DNA from: CAYLXN01 sp964586855
GTDB taxonomy: Bacteria > Patescibacteriota > Saccharimonadia > Saccharimonadales > Saccharimonadaceae
NCBI GenBank assembly: GCA_964586855.1
Contig: CAZPHO010000003.1
Span: 1 to 61,302, forward strand
Reading direction: 5' to 3'
Length of the DNA stretch: 61,302 nt
Of the stretch, positions 27,301 to 34,486 are shown one piece after another (within the stretch, counting starts at the first letter, position 1; every line of letters starts with the position of its first letter). A program made the translations under genes and the position numbers. The notes beneath the pieces are model-generated. The model was not told the DNA's origin. It ran no database searches and saw only the letters and a program-made list of their open reading frames with translations.

Positions 27301-28671
27301 ATCTAGCAAGCTGATAGATTTATCGGCTGCGGCGACTGAGGTGGTGACGATTGGGCACAGGATCCATTTTGAGCTTTTGAGGCTAGTATCAAAAGCGCCA
27401 CAAATATCGCCACTGCCAGTTGGCTCGGCTAGAGCTTTGGAGACGCACTTATTGCCATTGACTTTACAATCAAGTCGCTTTTTGGCATCAGATGGATAAG
27501 TGTCTTCACACATTTTGACAATCGCATCAGGGGCGCGTTGGTTGATGTCTTGCTCATCATCACCAGCGCTATATTTAGCGGTATAATTGACGTTGCTGGC
27601 GTCGTCAGAATAGCGTCCATTAATAACACTGCAATCATCTCCTGCTGCCGACTCAGCTAAAACTTCAGTCAGCGGCTTGTCACAATTGTCAGTCAAGGTA
27701 TTAATTAACTTAGCGTTATTACAGTCAGCACAGCCTGAGTTTTGTAAACCCATAATGAAGTCATTGCTATTAACACAATTTGTAGTGCAGAAATCTTTAA
27801 TCTTAGCGATTTTTTGTTCGCGGACGCCGTTTTCGCATTCGCCAGCTTCAAAAACCTGACCTAGAAAGGAGTTTTCGTTGGCGGCCATGTGCATTTTTTT
27901 GCCACCAGCAGGAGTGAGCATTTCATTGAGTAAGCCAGCTAAAGTGTCATTGTTACTACCACAGCTAGGAAAAATAGTCGAAGCAGCGCCTGTCGTTTTT
28001 AAGCCAGCCAGTAAACTATCAAGCCCACTACCACAAGCACTAGTGTCACCAGTGTCATAAGAAGTCATGTCTATACTGCCATTGATGTAGTTGTTGCCGC
28101 AAATTGAATCTTTATTAGCAAACACGACATCTTTGACGATACTTTCACTAGATTCATACTCTAAATCAACAACTAAACCTATTTGGTTAGTTGAGCCGCT
28201 ACTAGGAAAAAGATTGCCGGTTAGGATGCTTGATGAGTAATAATTAGGCAACCGATCGTCTTTGGTAAAGGTAACACTACCAGCGACCGGATCAAAAATA
28301 GCGCTGTCATCGACTGCCATTTTGCTAGCGGCTTTGGCAATTTCGGCCCAAACTCCGCCTTGCATGACGATTTTATTGCCCTTAAAAGAAGCCGTTGTCC
28401 CCGTAACAACGTGACATTCAATGCTGTCGGTATTGCCAGTTGGTTTACAAAAGCAAGGCGGACCACTGTCTGGGCAAGTCAAGGTGCCGCTCTGACAATT
28501 TCCATCGGCGCTGACTTTGGTGCCATCTTGGTAATTAATGGTTCCACTCTCGATTGGCGTTTGAGCTTGAACCGAAGCGGTGATGTAAGTGCTAATAACT
28601 AACAAACTCAAACCGATTGCCAGTAATTTAGGAATAATTTGGCTTAACTTCAATCGCCACCTCTCATGCAT
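24331..28671 (-). CDS. VirB6/TrbL-like T4SS channel protein, giant paralogue 2
   Basis: About 1446 residues, the longest of the five. A signal/anchor (ends SVQAQ) is followed by a ~400-residue ectodomain with more than 20 cysteines, then the membrane core (RKAAFALISIGFLVLVISYM, LPRLLTSIFLVTISFYL, DILGDNFQGMF, LPNAENIFSKW) and a ~750-residue soluble tail, probably cytosolic. The start is uncertain. ATG at 28671 lies 7 bases after TATAAT (leaderless), ATG at 28677 overlaps that box, and a TTG at ~28650 has a GAGAGGTGG ribosome site. Confidence 0.85.
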   Translation of the reverse strand: MHERWRLKLSQIIPKLLAIGLSLLVISTYITASVQAQTPIESGTINYQDGTKVSADGNCQSGTLTCPDSGPPCFCKPTGNTDSIECHVVTGTTASFKGNKIVMQGGVWAEIAKAASKMAVDDSAIFDPVAGSVTFTKDDRLPNYYSSSILTGNLFPSSGSTNQIGLVVDLEYESSESIVKDVVFANKDSICGNNYINGSIDMTSYDTGDTSACGSGLDSLLAGLKTTGAASTIFPSCGSNNDTLAGLLNEMLTPAGGKKMHMAANENSFLGQVFEAGECENGVREQKIAKIKDFCTTNCVNSNDFIMGLQNSGCADCNNAKLINTLTDNCDKPLTEVLAESAAGDDCSVINGRYSDDASNVNYTAKYSAGDDEQDINQRAPDAIVKMCEDTYPSDAKKRLDCKVNGNKCVSKALAEPTGSGDICGAFDTSLKSSKWILCPIVTTSVAAADKSISLLDKLLSITPNVLNSRVETVWKEVRKAAFALISIGFLVLVISYMTGSGLSNYQVKVMLPRLLTSIFLVTISFYLSRLIIEIADILGDNFQGMFANINDSIAGPRIKLATIVQGGLLAVGVATGAILLASTAFLLAVVPAVFVGFVFGIFLLAFRHTALILLTILSPLAIAAMALPNAENIFSKWLKAFVACVSIYPLTTLIIGLSNLTSKVLSNTTSNPIIHLIALALPALAILAVPKIVMEMIKGAPVAGAQLSQAFSRATGGAYKAGQNTPAYDAIKNEQKFKNQQFLYGKTLTGPLAPLSRKVGKGLQTLNRNQAFRYASGGAVTSGFNRSTALETKQQADIAKEIQDSPMLINAIHTGSSAGLMTDDRAKYDLIMAQYGPTTHIHQLAAAQAAVVNGVTNVEVFQEFYTAATADLQRQNRQTKDIEKMMNDAIQTNFINALRNGQIESAAALQAIKSHRLYTPPANVTEIGKDVLEGSQSYSAANKPAVTVDLGQMISRQILIDYDSNTHLLNLDDAEAKVIDQLTADINTGSGAAHLTTAERTSVINQATTDIQSRFATLKSRVRLEQPNDQSMISLLMASTIAVSDTDGDTNSLTNTKYDNVKQISKGLNEIRMIDEGLVKQEIADGNSKVEANPYKYMLENMTFTAQYINQQRLAANKEEFVIDPTDKREEHDSRKIVFFSQKEVDDIAEEEKFMTAFKKGLYGQPSKPAERKSEAEQKADQAYLWKSSTSGALSAITPGQPVKISRANLNIIAKDKARDFNALNVNANQFIDRAPATDETGAVIGEDARTNKEKLMTRYYQSSSSIANTATETMIEIFKEPPTDPNNLTSTKLADYAKVYDHLSPIMRQKFDSTWREEASRNYRGQHNMLTNEVTGDFSAIKEEINKPFATDTAGSVLPLKEQPFYGVMFGHNLLNTTEQAAVNGDILARANDYATATAPANSSPIEFNSVDEAMTGLKVEPIDPNNTKSVLEALNLPSDKRRL

Positions 28672-28678
28672 AAGCATT

Positions 28679-28684
28679 ATTATA
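28679..28684 (-). promoter_or_regulatory. -10 box before the giant VirB6-like gene
   Basis: TATAAT on the minus strand, 7 bases before the ATG at 28671. It lies in the 74-base gap after the first VirB6-like gene. It may add a promoter within the operon. Confidence 0.5.
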
Positions 28685-28745
28685 CATGATAAAAACCTTA
28701 GTGACTAGGGCTGAAAAAATGATCTTGGCGTGTTAGCTATTGTTT

Positions 28746-31742
28746 CTAAGGCTTGCCCTTTTTGCTTTCAGGGCCCTTCTTTCGTTNNNNNNNNNNNNNN
28801 NNNNNNNNNNNNNNNNNNNNNNNNNNNNNNNNNNNNNNNNNNNNNNNNNNNNNNNNNNNNNNNNNNNNNNNNNNNNNNNNNNNNNNCTTGCCCTTTTTGC
28901 TTTCAGGGCCCTTCTTTCGTTTTTCGGTTTTGTCTAGTTCAATCATCCGATTGGTTAATAACCAGCTTTCCAGACCTTGCTTAAATGATTCGAGCTGAAC
29001 TCGAGCAGCTGGCTTGAGTGTGCGGCTGAGGTCTTCTGATTGCAAGACAGATGAGGCATTGGTCCAGGTTTGAATTAACTTGTCTGAACCTTCTTTTGCC
29101 ACCTGCTCTTTGAGGTAGGTATTAATAGTAATTGGGAGACCGTTCTTGTCTTTAATACCTTCAATGTTGACCTTTACGTCTTTAAAGACATCAGCCATGT
29201 ATTTGAGTCCGCCGGGATCTTCATTGGCCATGGCATTCATTGACATAGTTCCCTTGACCATACCATCCATAGCATTGACTGTTGGTGTATCGAGGTTATA
29301 CACACCTGTAGCAATCTTTTCAGATGTAAGACCACCAAAAGCTGATACCTTCTCATGAATTTTGTTTTTAAAGATAGTGCCTCCAACTGTCGCTCGTTGC
29401 TCAAAGTTCCTGCCTTGACGCTCCACTTTCTTTTTATTGCCATGCTCGTCTTTCTCGATGAAAGTTCCCCATTCTGCCGTTTCATTGATAATGTCTTGAA
29501 CATCAGGAATAAAGCCAATCGCCATTCGGTCCTCGATAGCCGCTTTACGAGCCAAGTCGTTATTGATACTGAAGCGTTGCTTCTGGCTAGAAATGACTTT
29601 GCCAGTGTCATCACGTTCGACTCGCTCTCCAATAACGTCTTGCTCGCCCATTGAGAGTGACTTTATTTGATCATTGGTTAGGCCGTAATAAGCAAACAAT
29701 TTTTGCATATTGCTGATTTGCTCTTCGTAGTCTTTGCGCTCATTGGCGATGACGGCTGCCAGCACTTTATTTTGGCCAGCTTGTGTATGGCGACTGATGC
29801 CGGCAGCTTCCATTTGGAAGGTGGCGTTTGGTGTCAAGCCAAAAGACAGCGGAACCTCAACATTTTTAGCCAGCATTTCGTTGTAGGTTTGAGTTTGGGC
29901 GGTTTCAGCCACTTTGGCAGCGCTTTCATCTAGTCGACGCTTGAGGCTAGCTTTGGCAATTTCAATTTCCCATTTATTATCAAGTTCAGACATATCAATT
30001 TCAATCTTTTTAATTTCGTTGCCGTCGGCGTCAAGAACTGCTTCGCCGTTGACGTCTAAAACTGGGACGGTTGTGACTTTAAGTTTTTGCAAAGCTTCGG
30101 CTCGCATTTCTTGCTGGTCGCGCTTGAGTGATTCCTTGGCGCCACTTAATCGGTCATCAGCATAGACCGACAATAGACTGGCTTTTTGGCCAGCTACGTC
30201 GTCAACGTTAGCTAGCGACTCCTGAATCTGAGCGTCACGTAAGTTTTTGTAAGCTTCGGTTCGGTGACTAGTTAGGCGTTTTCGCTTATCAGCAAATTGC
30301 ATCAGTTTTCGACTAATGCCGCGGGCTTGGCTTTCATCAGCCAGGGCTCGCATCTGAGCCTCTTCGACTTTAGTATCTGACAAAGCTTTGGTGCGATTTT
30401 GGAGTTTGTCGAGCATGCCTTTAGATTTGTCATTGACTAGGCCAATCAGTCGATCGCCCGCCTTGACTAACACTGGTGCGACGATTAGGGGTGCGGCTTT
30501 GACTAACAAGCCAATGACTAACAGCGGAAAATCATTATTAGCCGTGCTAATAATTACGTCGCTAGCTAGCTGAGAGGCGCCAAACAAAAGAGAAAACAGC
30601 GGAAAGACGGCCAGCATATTAATGAACATCTTCCGCCATTTAACAAATAAATCTTCGGTGTTGGGTAGCAGCATGGCTACGCAAGCAATCGGGGCAATCG
30701 CCACCAAAGAAATCACAATTGCATGCCGGGCTGAAAGAGTGATAATAGCAATCGTAATTGAAATCAAAGCGCCAACCAAGCTCGGCAAAATTAGCCAAAT
30801 CGAGCCAACAATTCCACCAGCCGTTGCAATGCTTGCTCCAACAGTTCCGATTGCCGCCACCCCTGCTAGAGCTGCGGCTGTGGCATTTTTCCAGTTTAGT
30901 TCAATACTAGTGTCGCTTGTAGCAACAGCTTGATCGCGTAGATTGACAAACAAGCCGTAGATATTGTGCCCCAAAATATTAAAGACATCGACAGTCAGGG
31001 CGCAAAGATAAAATGAAAAGTTAACCAAAGCCACCGCGATTAAGATTTTCGGTAAAGTTTTTTTGACGTCATAAATCGACAGAGCACCACTGTTGGTGAT
31101 ATAAGAATAAATCAACAAAATCCCAACCACGATAAACAGTGAGTTGGCAACGTCGCGCATGGCTCCCCAGACTCGATATAAAAGAGAATCGCGAGAGGTT
31201 GGTAGCGGGGCGACTTCGACAAACTTAGCGACGATGTCAAACAAATAATCCATTCCCTCGGCCAAAAAGTTACTAATTGGGCAAATAATCCAGCCGATGG
31301 TCGGGATGTTACAGCTTTTGGCATAGTCAGAGGCATTTTCGTAGGGAGTTAGATTGTTTCTATCAGATGGATTAGATGCTTGACCAGTTTCTGTGTTGAT
31401 ATCGTAGATCTGATAGTTAATCGCTTGGGATTGGGTCGGGTTGTCTGGGTTGCTGGGAACTATCACCTCTAGTTTGCCATTGGCTGTATAGGACCAGTAT
31501 TGGCGCCCTGCTGAGATTCTGGTGCCGTCGTCGCTAGTGGCAGTTTTCGGTCCAGTAAAAGTTTTGCCTTGATAGATGATTGATTCACCTTCCCAGCGAA
31601 AATCAGTAGACTGAGTTGTTGCTAAACTGGTAGAGCTTAAAAAGTGTAGGTTAAAGATAGCCGCAATCAGGGTAATCGCGACTCCAATTAAGGCCTTCCT
31701 GATTCCTTGGGAACCAGGTGGTTGTTTTTTAACCTCCTGCAT
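28746..31742 (-). CDS. VirB6/TrbL-like T4SS channel protein, paralogue 1 (contains assembly gap)
   Basis: First gene of the leftward T4SS unit. It has an anchor near residues 19-38 and a short outer segment with cysteines (SCNIPTIGWIICPISNF). The core has MRDVANSLFIVVGILLIYSYI, KKTLPKILIAVALVNFSFYL, NILGHNIYGLF, LPNTEDLFVKWRKMF and LFGASQLAS. A ~550-residue charged, coiled-coil-like cytosolic tail ends in a Lys-rich KKGPESKKGKP. A 100-N gap with duplicated flanks interrupts the last codons; merging the 35-base overlap gives ~953 residues. ATG at 31742 fits a leaderless promoter better than the ATG six codons earlier. Confidence 0.85.
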   Translation of the reverse strand: MQEVKKQPPGSQGIRKALIGVAITLIAAIFNLHFLSSTSLATTQSTDFRWEGESIIYQGKTFTGPKTATSDDGTRISAGRQYWSYTANGKLEVIVPSNPDNPTQSQAINYQIYDINTETGQASNPSDRNNLTPYENASDYAKSCNIPTIGWIICPISNFLAEGMDYLFDIVAKFVEVAPLPTSRDSLLYRVWGAMRDVANSLFIVVGILLIYSYITNSGALSIYDVKKTLPKILIAVALVNFSFYLCALTVDVFNILGHNIYGLFVNLRDQAVATSDTSIELNWKNATAAALAGVAAIGTVGASIATAGGIVGSIWLILPSLVGALISITIAIITLSARHAIVISLVAIAPIACVAMLLPNTEDLFVKWRKMFINMLAVFPLFSLLFGASQLASDVIISTANNDFPLLVIGLLVKAAPLIVAPVLVKAGDRLIGLVNDKSKGMLDKLQNRTKALSDTKVEEAQMRALADESQARGISRKLMQFADKRKRLTSHRTEAYKNLRDAQIQESLANVDDVAGQKASLLSVYADDRLSGAKESLKRDQQEMRAEALQKLKVTTVPVLDVNGEAVLDADGNEIKKIEIDMSELDNKWEIEIAKASLKRRLDESAAKVAETAQTQTYNEMLAKNVEVPLSFGLTPNATFQMEAAGISRHTQAGQNKVLAAVIANERKDYEEQISNMQKLFAYYGLTNDQIKSLSMGEQDVIGERVERDDTGKVISSQKQRFSINNDLARKAAIEDRMAIGFIPDVQDIINETAEWGTFIEKDEHGNKKKVERQGRNFEQRATVGGTIFKNKIHEKVSAFGGLTSEKIATGVYNLDTPTVNAMDGMVKGTMSMNAMANEDPGGLKYMADVFKDVKVNIEGIKDKNGLPITINTYLKEQVAKEGSDKLIQTWTNASSVLQSEDLSRTLKPAARVQLESFKQGLESWLLTNRMIELDKTEKRKKGPESKKGKXXXXXXXXXXXXXXXXXXXXXXXXXXXXXXXXXXRKKGPESKKGKP
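28752..28921. repeat. 35-base direct repeat flanking the N gap (unmerged contig overlap)
   Basis: Copies at 28752-28786 and 28887-28921 are identical and extend exactly to the gap edges. They encode the C-terminal KKGPESKKGK of the first VirB6-like protein, so one copy should be deleted with the Ns. Confidence 0.9.
28787..28886. other. Assembly gap of exactly 100 N
   Basis: One hundred undetermined bases. The 35 bases before the gap (28752-28786) are identical to the 35 bases after it (28887-28921). This is the signature of two contigs with overlapping ends joined by a fixed-length placeholder, not of missing sequence. Confidence 0.95.
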
Positions 31743-31743
31743 A

Positions 31744-31779
31744 CCGTCTAACAATATCATTTACTCAGATAAAAGTCAA
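31744..31779 (-). promoter_or_regulatory. Main leftward T4SS promoter (leaderless)
   Basis: On the minus strand, TTGACT (31774-31779), 17 bases, TATTGT (31751-31756), then 8 bases to the ATG at 31742. A near-consensus sigma-70-type promoter that starts transcription at the first codon of the first VirB6-like gene. Confidence 0.65.
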
Positions 31780-31843
31780 TTCAAATACCCCTAATTTGTC
31801 GTAAATAAAACTTTATGTTTTAACAAAGTATTTTAATTATCGG

Positions 31844-31872
31844 TTGCAACCAATTTTAAAATTAGTTATAAT
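31844..31872 (+). promoter_or_regulatory. Rightward pilin-array promoter (leaderless)
   Basis: TTGCAA (31844-31849), 17 bases, TATAAT (31867-31872), then CAGATTTA and the ATG at 31881. There is no Shine-Dalgarno. It is divergent from the VirB6 promoter, with ~65 bases between the two -35 elements where a shared regulator could bind. Confidence 0.7.
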
Positions 31873-31880
31873 CAGATTTA

Positions 31881-32333
31881 ATGAAAGATTTAATCAAGAA
31901 ATACTTAGTCGTTTTTGGAGTGTTAGGCTTGGCGGTGGTCGGCATCAACTTTACTCCTTTGTCAACTCCCCTAGCAGCTCAGGCTGAAGCCAGCTCGTCA
32001 ATTGATCAGTGTAAAAATAAGAGTGATGGCAGTGGCATCACTTGTTTAGTGAATATCTTAGTTGACATTTTGAGCATGGCTGTCGGGGCGATTGCGGTGT
32101 TGATGCTGGTGGTCGGCGGCGTGATGTATGCTTCGGCTGGCGATGACTCGGGTAAGGTCTCGACCGCCAAGAAAATCATCACCAACACAATTATTGGGGT
32201 GATTTTATATATTTTCCTCTTTGCAATTTTGAACTTTATCATTCCTGGCGGTATTGGCGGTGGCGGCGGTGGTCCAACTCCTCCAGCTGTCGATCCCAAT
32301 AATCCTAGTGGTCCGCAGCGAGAGATAATTTAA
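31881..32333 (+). CDS. VirB2-like pilin/T4SS protein 1
   Basis: 150 residues: a signal peptide (cleavage near AQAEA, ~35), a short outer segment with two cysteines (QCKNK, ITCLV), two membrane helices (about 59-80 and 96-118) joined by a short basic loop, and a Gly/Pro-rich C-terminal tail (GGIGGGGGGPTPP). The helix-loop-helix with GGVMYASAGDDSGKVSTAKK matches the VirB2/TrbC-like plan and resembles the Mbov_0395-type pilin-like family. It is first in the array, expressed from a leaderless promoter. The Pro-rich tail sets it apart from the other copies. Confidence 0.8.
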   Translation: MKDLIKKYLVVFGVLGLAVVGINFTPLSTPLAAQAEASSSIDQCKNKSDGSGITCLVNILVDILSMAVGAIAVLMLVVGGVMYASAGDDSGKVSTAKKIITNTIIGVILYIFLFAILNFIIPGGIGGGGGGPTPPAVDPNNPSGPQREII

Positions 32334-32361
32334 CTTTAAGGTAAGTAAGGCAAGGATGAGT

Positions 32362-32772
32362 ATGAAAACAAAACACCGCCTCAAGACACTGACTATTGCT
32401 GCTATCTTTAGTTTGGGGCTGACCCTATCACTGGCTCAATCGGCTATGGCTTGTAGCGGCGGTCGAGCGATTTTGACCTTTCCGTTTTGGTATGATGGCG
32501 TGCTAGATGGCAACTGCCAGCCAATCAGTGGGAAGAGTGAAGCGATCATGGTAACTCAAGTCATCTTAAACGTAGCCGATATTGTCCTACAGTCAGTCGC
32601 CTACATCTCGGTAATTTTTGTGATTATCGGCGGTTTTAAATACATGACCGCCTTGGGTGACCAAGGTGCAGTGGCTGGCGCTAAAAAGACGATTACCAAC
32701 GCAGTAATTGGCTTAGCGATTGGAGCCTTGGCGTCGGCAATTATTAATCTAGTGTTTAAAACATTTATCTAA
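32362..32772 (+). CDS. VirB2-like pilin 2
   Basis: 136 residues from the ATG best spaced to AAGGA (an ATG two codons earlier at 32356 is possible). The signal peptide ends near QSAMA-CSGG. The mature part starts with a cysteine-containing outer segment of ~45 residues (ACSGGRA, GNCQP), followed by two membrane helices with VIIGGFKYMTALGDQGAVAG between them. It shares the GDQG loop motif with all other members. The Cys at the signal cleavage site could be lipidated (SAMAC), but the lipobox is poor. Confidence 0.78.
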   Translation: MKTKHRLKTLTIAAIFSLGLTLSLAQSAMACSGGRAILTFPFWYDGVLDGNCQPISGKSEAIMVTQVILNVADIVLQSVAYISVIFVIIGGFKYMTALGDQGAVAGAKKTITNAVIGLAIGALASAIINLVFKTFI

Positions 32773-32786
32773 GACAAGGAGTGATA

Positions 32787-33086
32787 ATGACCAAGCTTGA
32801 AACCATCAGTCAGACCTTTAATCGCTGGTTCGCAATCTCTACAGGCAAGATGCCTGAGGTGCCGCTTGACTCAGGGGCTGTCAAAAAAGGTTTAAATGTG
32901 GCTTTTTTGTGGGCAGGAATCATTTGCGTGATTATTATCGTTGCAAGTGGTTTGATGTATGTGACGTCGATTGGTGATCAGGGTAAAATCGGCAAGGCCA
33001 AGCTGGCTCTCAGCGGCGCTGTGATAGGCTTGGTGGTGATTATTATGAGTTTTGCAATTGTGAATTTAGTTTTAGGAGCCTTTTAA
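32787..33086 (+). CDS. VirB2-like protein 3 without signal peptide
   Basis: 99 residues from the ATG behind AAGGAG-TGATA (the earlier GTG overlaps the ribosome site). It lacks a signal peptide and begins with a soluble 40-residue segment (MTKLETISQTFNRWF). Two helices follow, with the linking loop SGLMYVTSIGDQGKIGKAK. It ends directly after helix 2 (NLVLGAF). The missing leader means it may stay in the inner membrane as an assembly partner rather than being a surface subunit. Confidence 0.75.
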   Translation: MTKLETISQTFNRWFAISTGKMPEVPLDSGAVKKGLNVAFLWAGIICVIIIVASGLMYVTSIGDQGKIGKAKLALSGAVIGLVVIIMSFAIVNLVLGAF

Positions 33087-33090
33087 ATCG

Positions 33091-33456
33091 ATGAAAAAAA
33101 TCAGCCAAAAAATTAGTTTAACTGGAGTCGCTATCTTGATGACGATTGGCTTGAGTTTGCTGCCAGTTGGCGGCGTCTTAGCCAACCCCGCCTGTGGTGT
33201 TAGCGGTGGCAATGACGTTTGCCAGACTGGGCCGGATTTGCAAGTAGTGGCCAAAAATGTGCTCAATATTCTATTCATGCTTATTGGGTCGCTAAGTGTG
33301 ATTGTGATTATTGTTGGCGGGATTATGTATATCACTTCAGGTGGCGACCAGGGCAAGGTCGCTACAGCCAAGTCAGCCATCACTGGTGCGGTTATTGGCG
33401 TGGTAATCGCGATCATGGCTTACGCGATTGTCAACTACGTGCTCAGTCAATTTTGA
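33091..33456 (+). CDS. VirB2-like pilin 4
   Basis: 121 residues: signal peptide (cleavage near VLA-NPA, ~32), short mature N-terminus with two cysteines (PACGVSGGNDVCQ), then two helices separated by GGIMYITSGGDQGKVATAK. It begins 4 bases after the previous gene with no clear Shine-Dalgarno, so translational coupling is likely. The two cysteines could form an intramolecular disulphide near the N-terminus. Confidence 0.8.
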   Translation: MKKISQKISLTGVAILMTIGLSLLPVGGVLANPACGVSGGNDVCQTGPDLQVVAKNVLNILFMLIGSLSVIVIIVGGIMYITSGGDQGKVATAKSAITGAVIGVVIAIMAYAIVNYVLSQF

Positions 33457-33517
33457 CTTTTTGATAAATAATTGATATAAATTAATCATAAGCATTATTA
33501 AACAGGAAAAGCATAAT

Positions 33518-33886
33518 ATGAAAAAAATTACTAAACTTTCTCTTGCCGGCTCAGCAGCTGTGGCTGCAGCCAATCTAAATACTAGTGGTGCGGTGTTGGC
33601 GCTTGAAAAAATGAAAACAGGCGTAACTTCAGTTAACCCTGGCACACCCGCCTCAATTGAGAATGATATCTTACCTAGAGCAGTCAATGTCCTACTGTTC
33701 GTTATTGGAGCTCTAAGCGTCATCATGATCATTTACGGCGGTATTCGCTACGTGACTTCAGGTGGCGACCAAGGTGCGATCACTTCAGCCAAAAACACCA
33801 TCATGTATTCAGTAGTTGGTTTAGTGGTCGCCATTCTGGCTTACGCTATCGTTAATTTCGTTATTGCCCGCCTAACTACTGCCTAA
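33518..33886 (+). CDS. VirB2-like pilin 5
   Basis: 122 residues with a signal-like N-terminus (LSLAGSAAVAAANL) of lower hydrophobicity than the others, a ~25-residue outer segment without cysteine and two helices around YGGIRYVTSGGDQGAITSAK. A Shine-Dalgarno (AGGAAAA) precedes it. From this gene on, the array uses the near-invariant core SVIMIIYGGIRYVTSGGDQG. Confidence 0.8.
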   Translation: MKKITKLSLAGSAAVAAANLNTSGAVLALEKMKTGVTSVNPGTPASIENDILPRAVNVLLFVIGALSVIMIIYGGIRYVTSGGDQGAITSAKNTIMYSVVGLVVAILAYAIVNFVIARLTTA

Positions 33887-33964
33887 GCTAAAGCATTGTC
33901 ATAAAATAAAAGTCTATGCTAAAATAGGTCTAAATATAATTTAATAAGAAGGATAAGGAAAAAT

Positions 33965-34372
33965 ATGAAAGATAAATTAGTTAAAATTTTAAGCATCGGG
34001 CTTTTGGTGCTAGGCATGACGATGGTCGGGGCTGCGGCTGTCCAATCGCCAGTTTTGGCTGGGTCTGATCAATACAACCTAAAGTCTGGTATCGAAACCG
34101 GCAATTCACCTGAAACTCCAGACTCACTGTTTGATGAGAGCGATGGCATTTTCAAAACCGTCATCAACGTTCTGCTCTTCTTGATTGGTGCCATCAGTGT
34201 GATCATGATTATCTACGGTGGTATTCGCTATGTCACTTCAGGTGGTGACCAAGGTGCGGTTACTTCAGCTAAAAACACCATTCTCTACGCCGTAGTTGGT
34301 TTAGTGGTCGCCATTCTAGCTTACGCGATTGTCAACTTCGTAGTTGGCGCCTTTGGGGTTGGCGGCAATTAA
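33965..34372 (+). CDS. VirB2-like pilin 6
   Basis: 135 residues: signal peptide (ends PVLA-GSD, ~32), a variable outer N-terminal segment (SDQYNLKSGIETGNSPETPD) and the conserved two-helix core. DNA from 34148 to 34362 is identical to 34676-34890 in the next gene, while the region encoding the outer segment has diverged. It has its own Shine-Dalgarno (AAGGA) and is followed by a terminator, so it can be a separate transcript. Confidence 0.83.
   Translation: MKDKLVKILSIGLLVLGMTMVGAAAVQSPVLAGSDQYNLKSGIETGNSPETPDSLFDESDGIFKTVINVLLFLIGAISVIMIIYGGIRYVTSGGDQGAVTSAKNTILYAVVGLVVAILAYAIVNFVVGAFGVGGN
34148..34362 (+). repeat. 215-base identical repeat, copy 1 (pilin core)
   Basis: Identical base for base to 34676-34890, 528 bases downstream. 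It covers the membrane core of pilins 6 and 7, including third positions, which indicates very recent duplication or gene conversion. Confidence 0.95.
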
Positions 34373-34393
34373 TAAAACTATAGTCACTTAATT

Positions 34394-34419
34394 AATCAGC
34401 GGCTGATTGGCCGCTGATT
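34394..34419 (+). terminator. Rho-independent terminator after pilin 6
   Basis: AATCAGCGGC (34394-34403) pairs with GCCGCTGATT (34410-34419), followed by TTGTTT. Its T-tract runs into the -35 of the next promoter. The same module recurs after pilin 7. Confidence 0.85.
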
Positions 34420-34422
34420 TTG

Positions 34423-34451
34423 TTTACATCTGGAGTTGGTTATGCTATAAA
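34423..34451 (+). promoter_or_regulatory. Promoter of pilin 7
   Basis: TTTACA (34423-34428), 17 bases, TATAAA (34446-34451), placed directly after the terminator. A leader with AAAGGAAAAAAG ribosome site follows. Duplicated upstream of pilin 8. Confidence 0.65.
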
Positions 34452-34486
34452 TAAAGACATACCATTAATTAAATAAAGGAAAAAAG

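Noticed and set aside
28752..28921. Genuine tandem repeat or insertion within the VirB6-like gene
   Set aside because: The repeat units coincide exactly with the edges of a standard 100-N placeholder, which fits contig-end overlap better.
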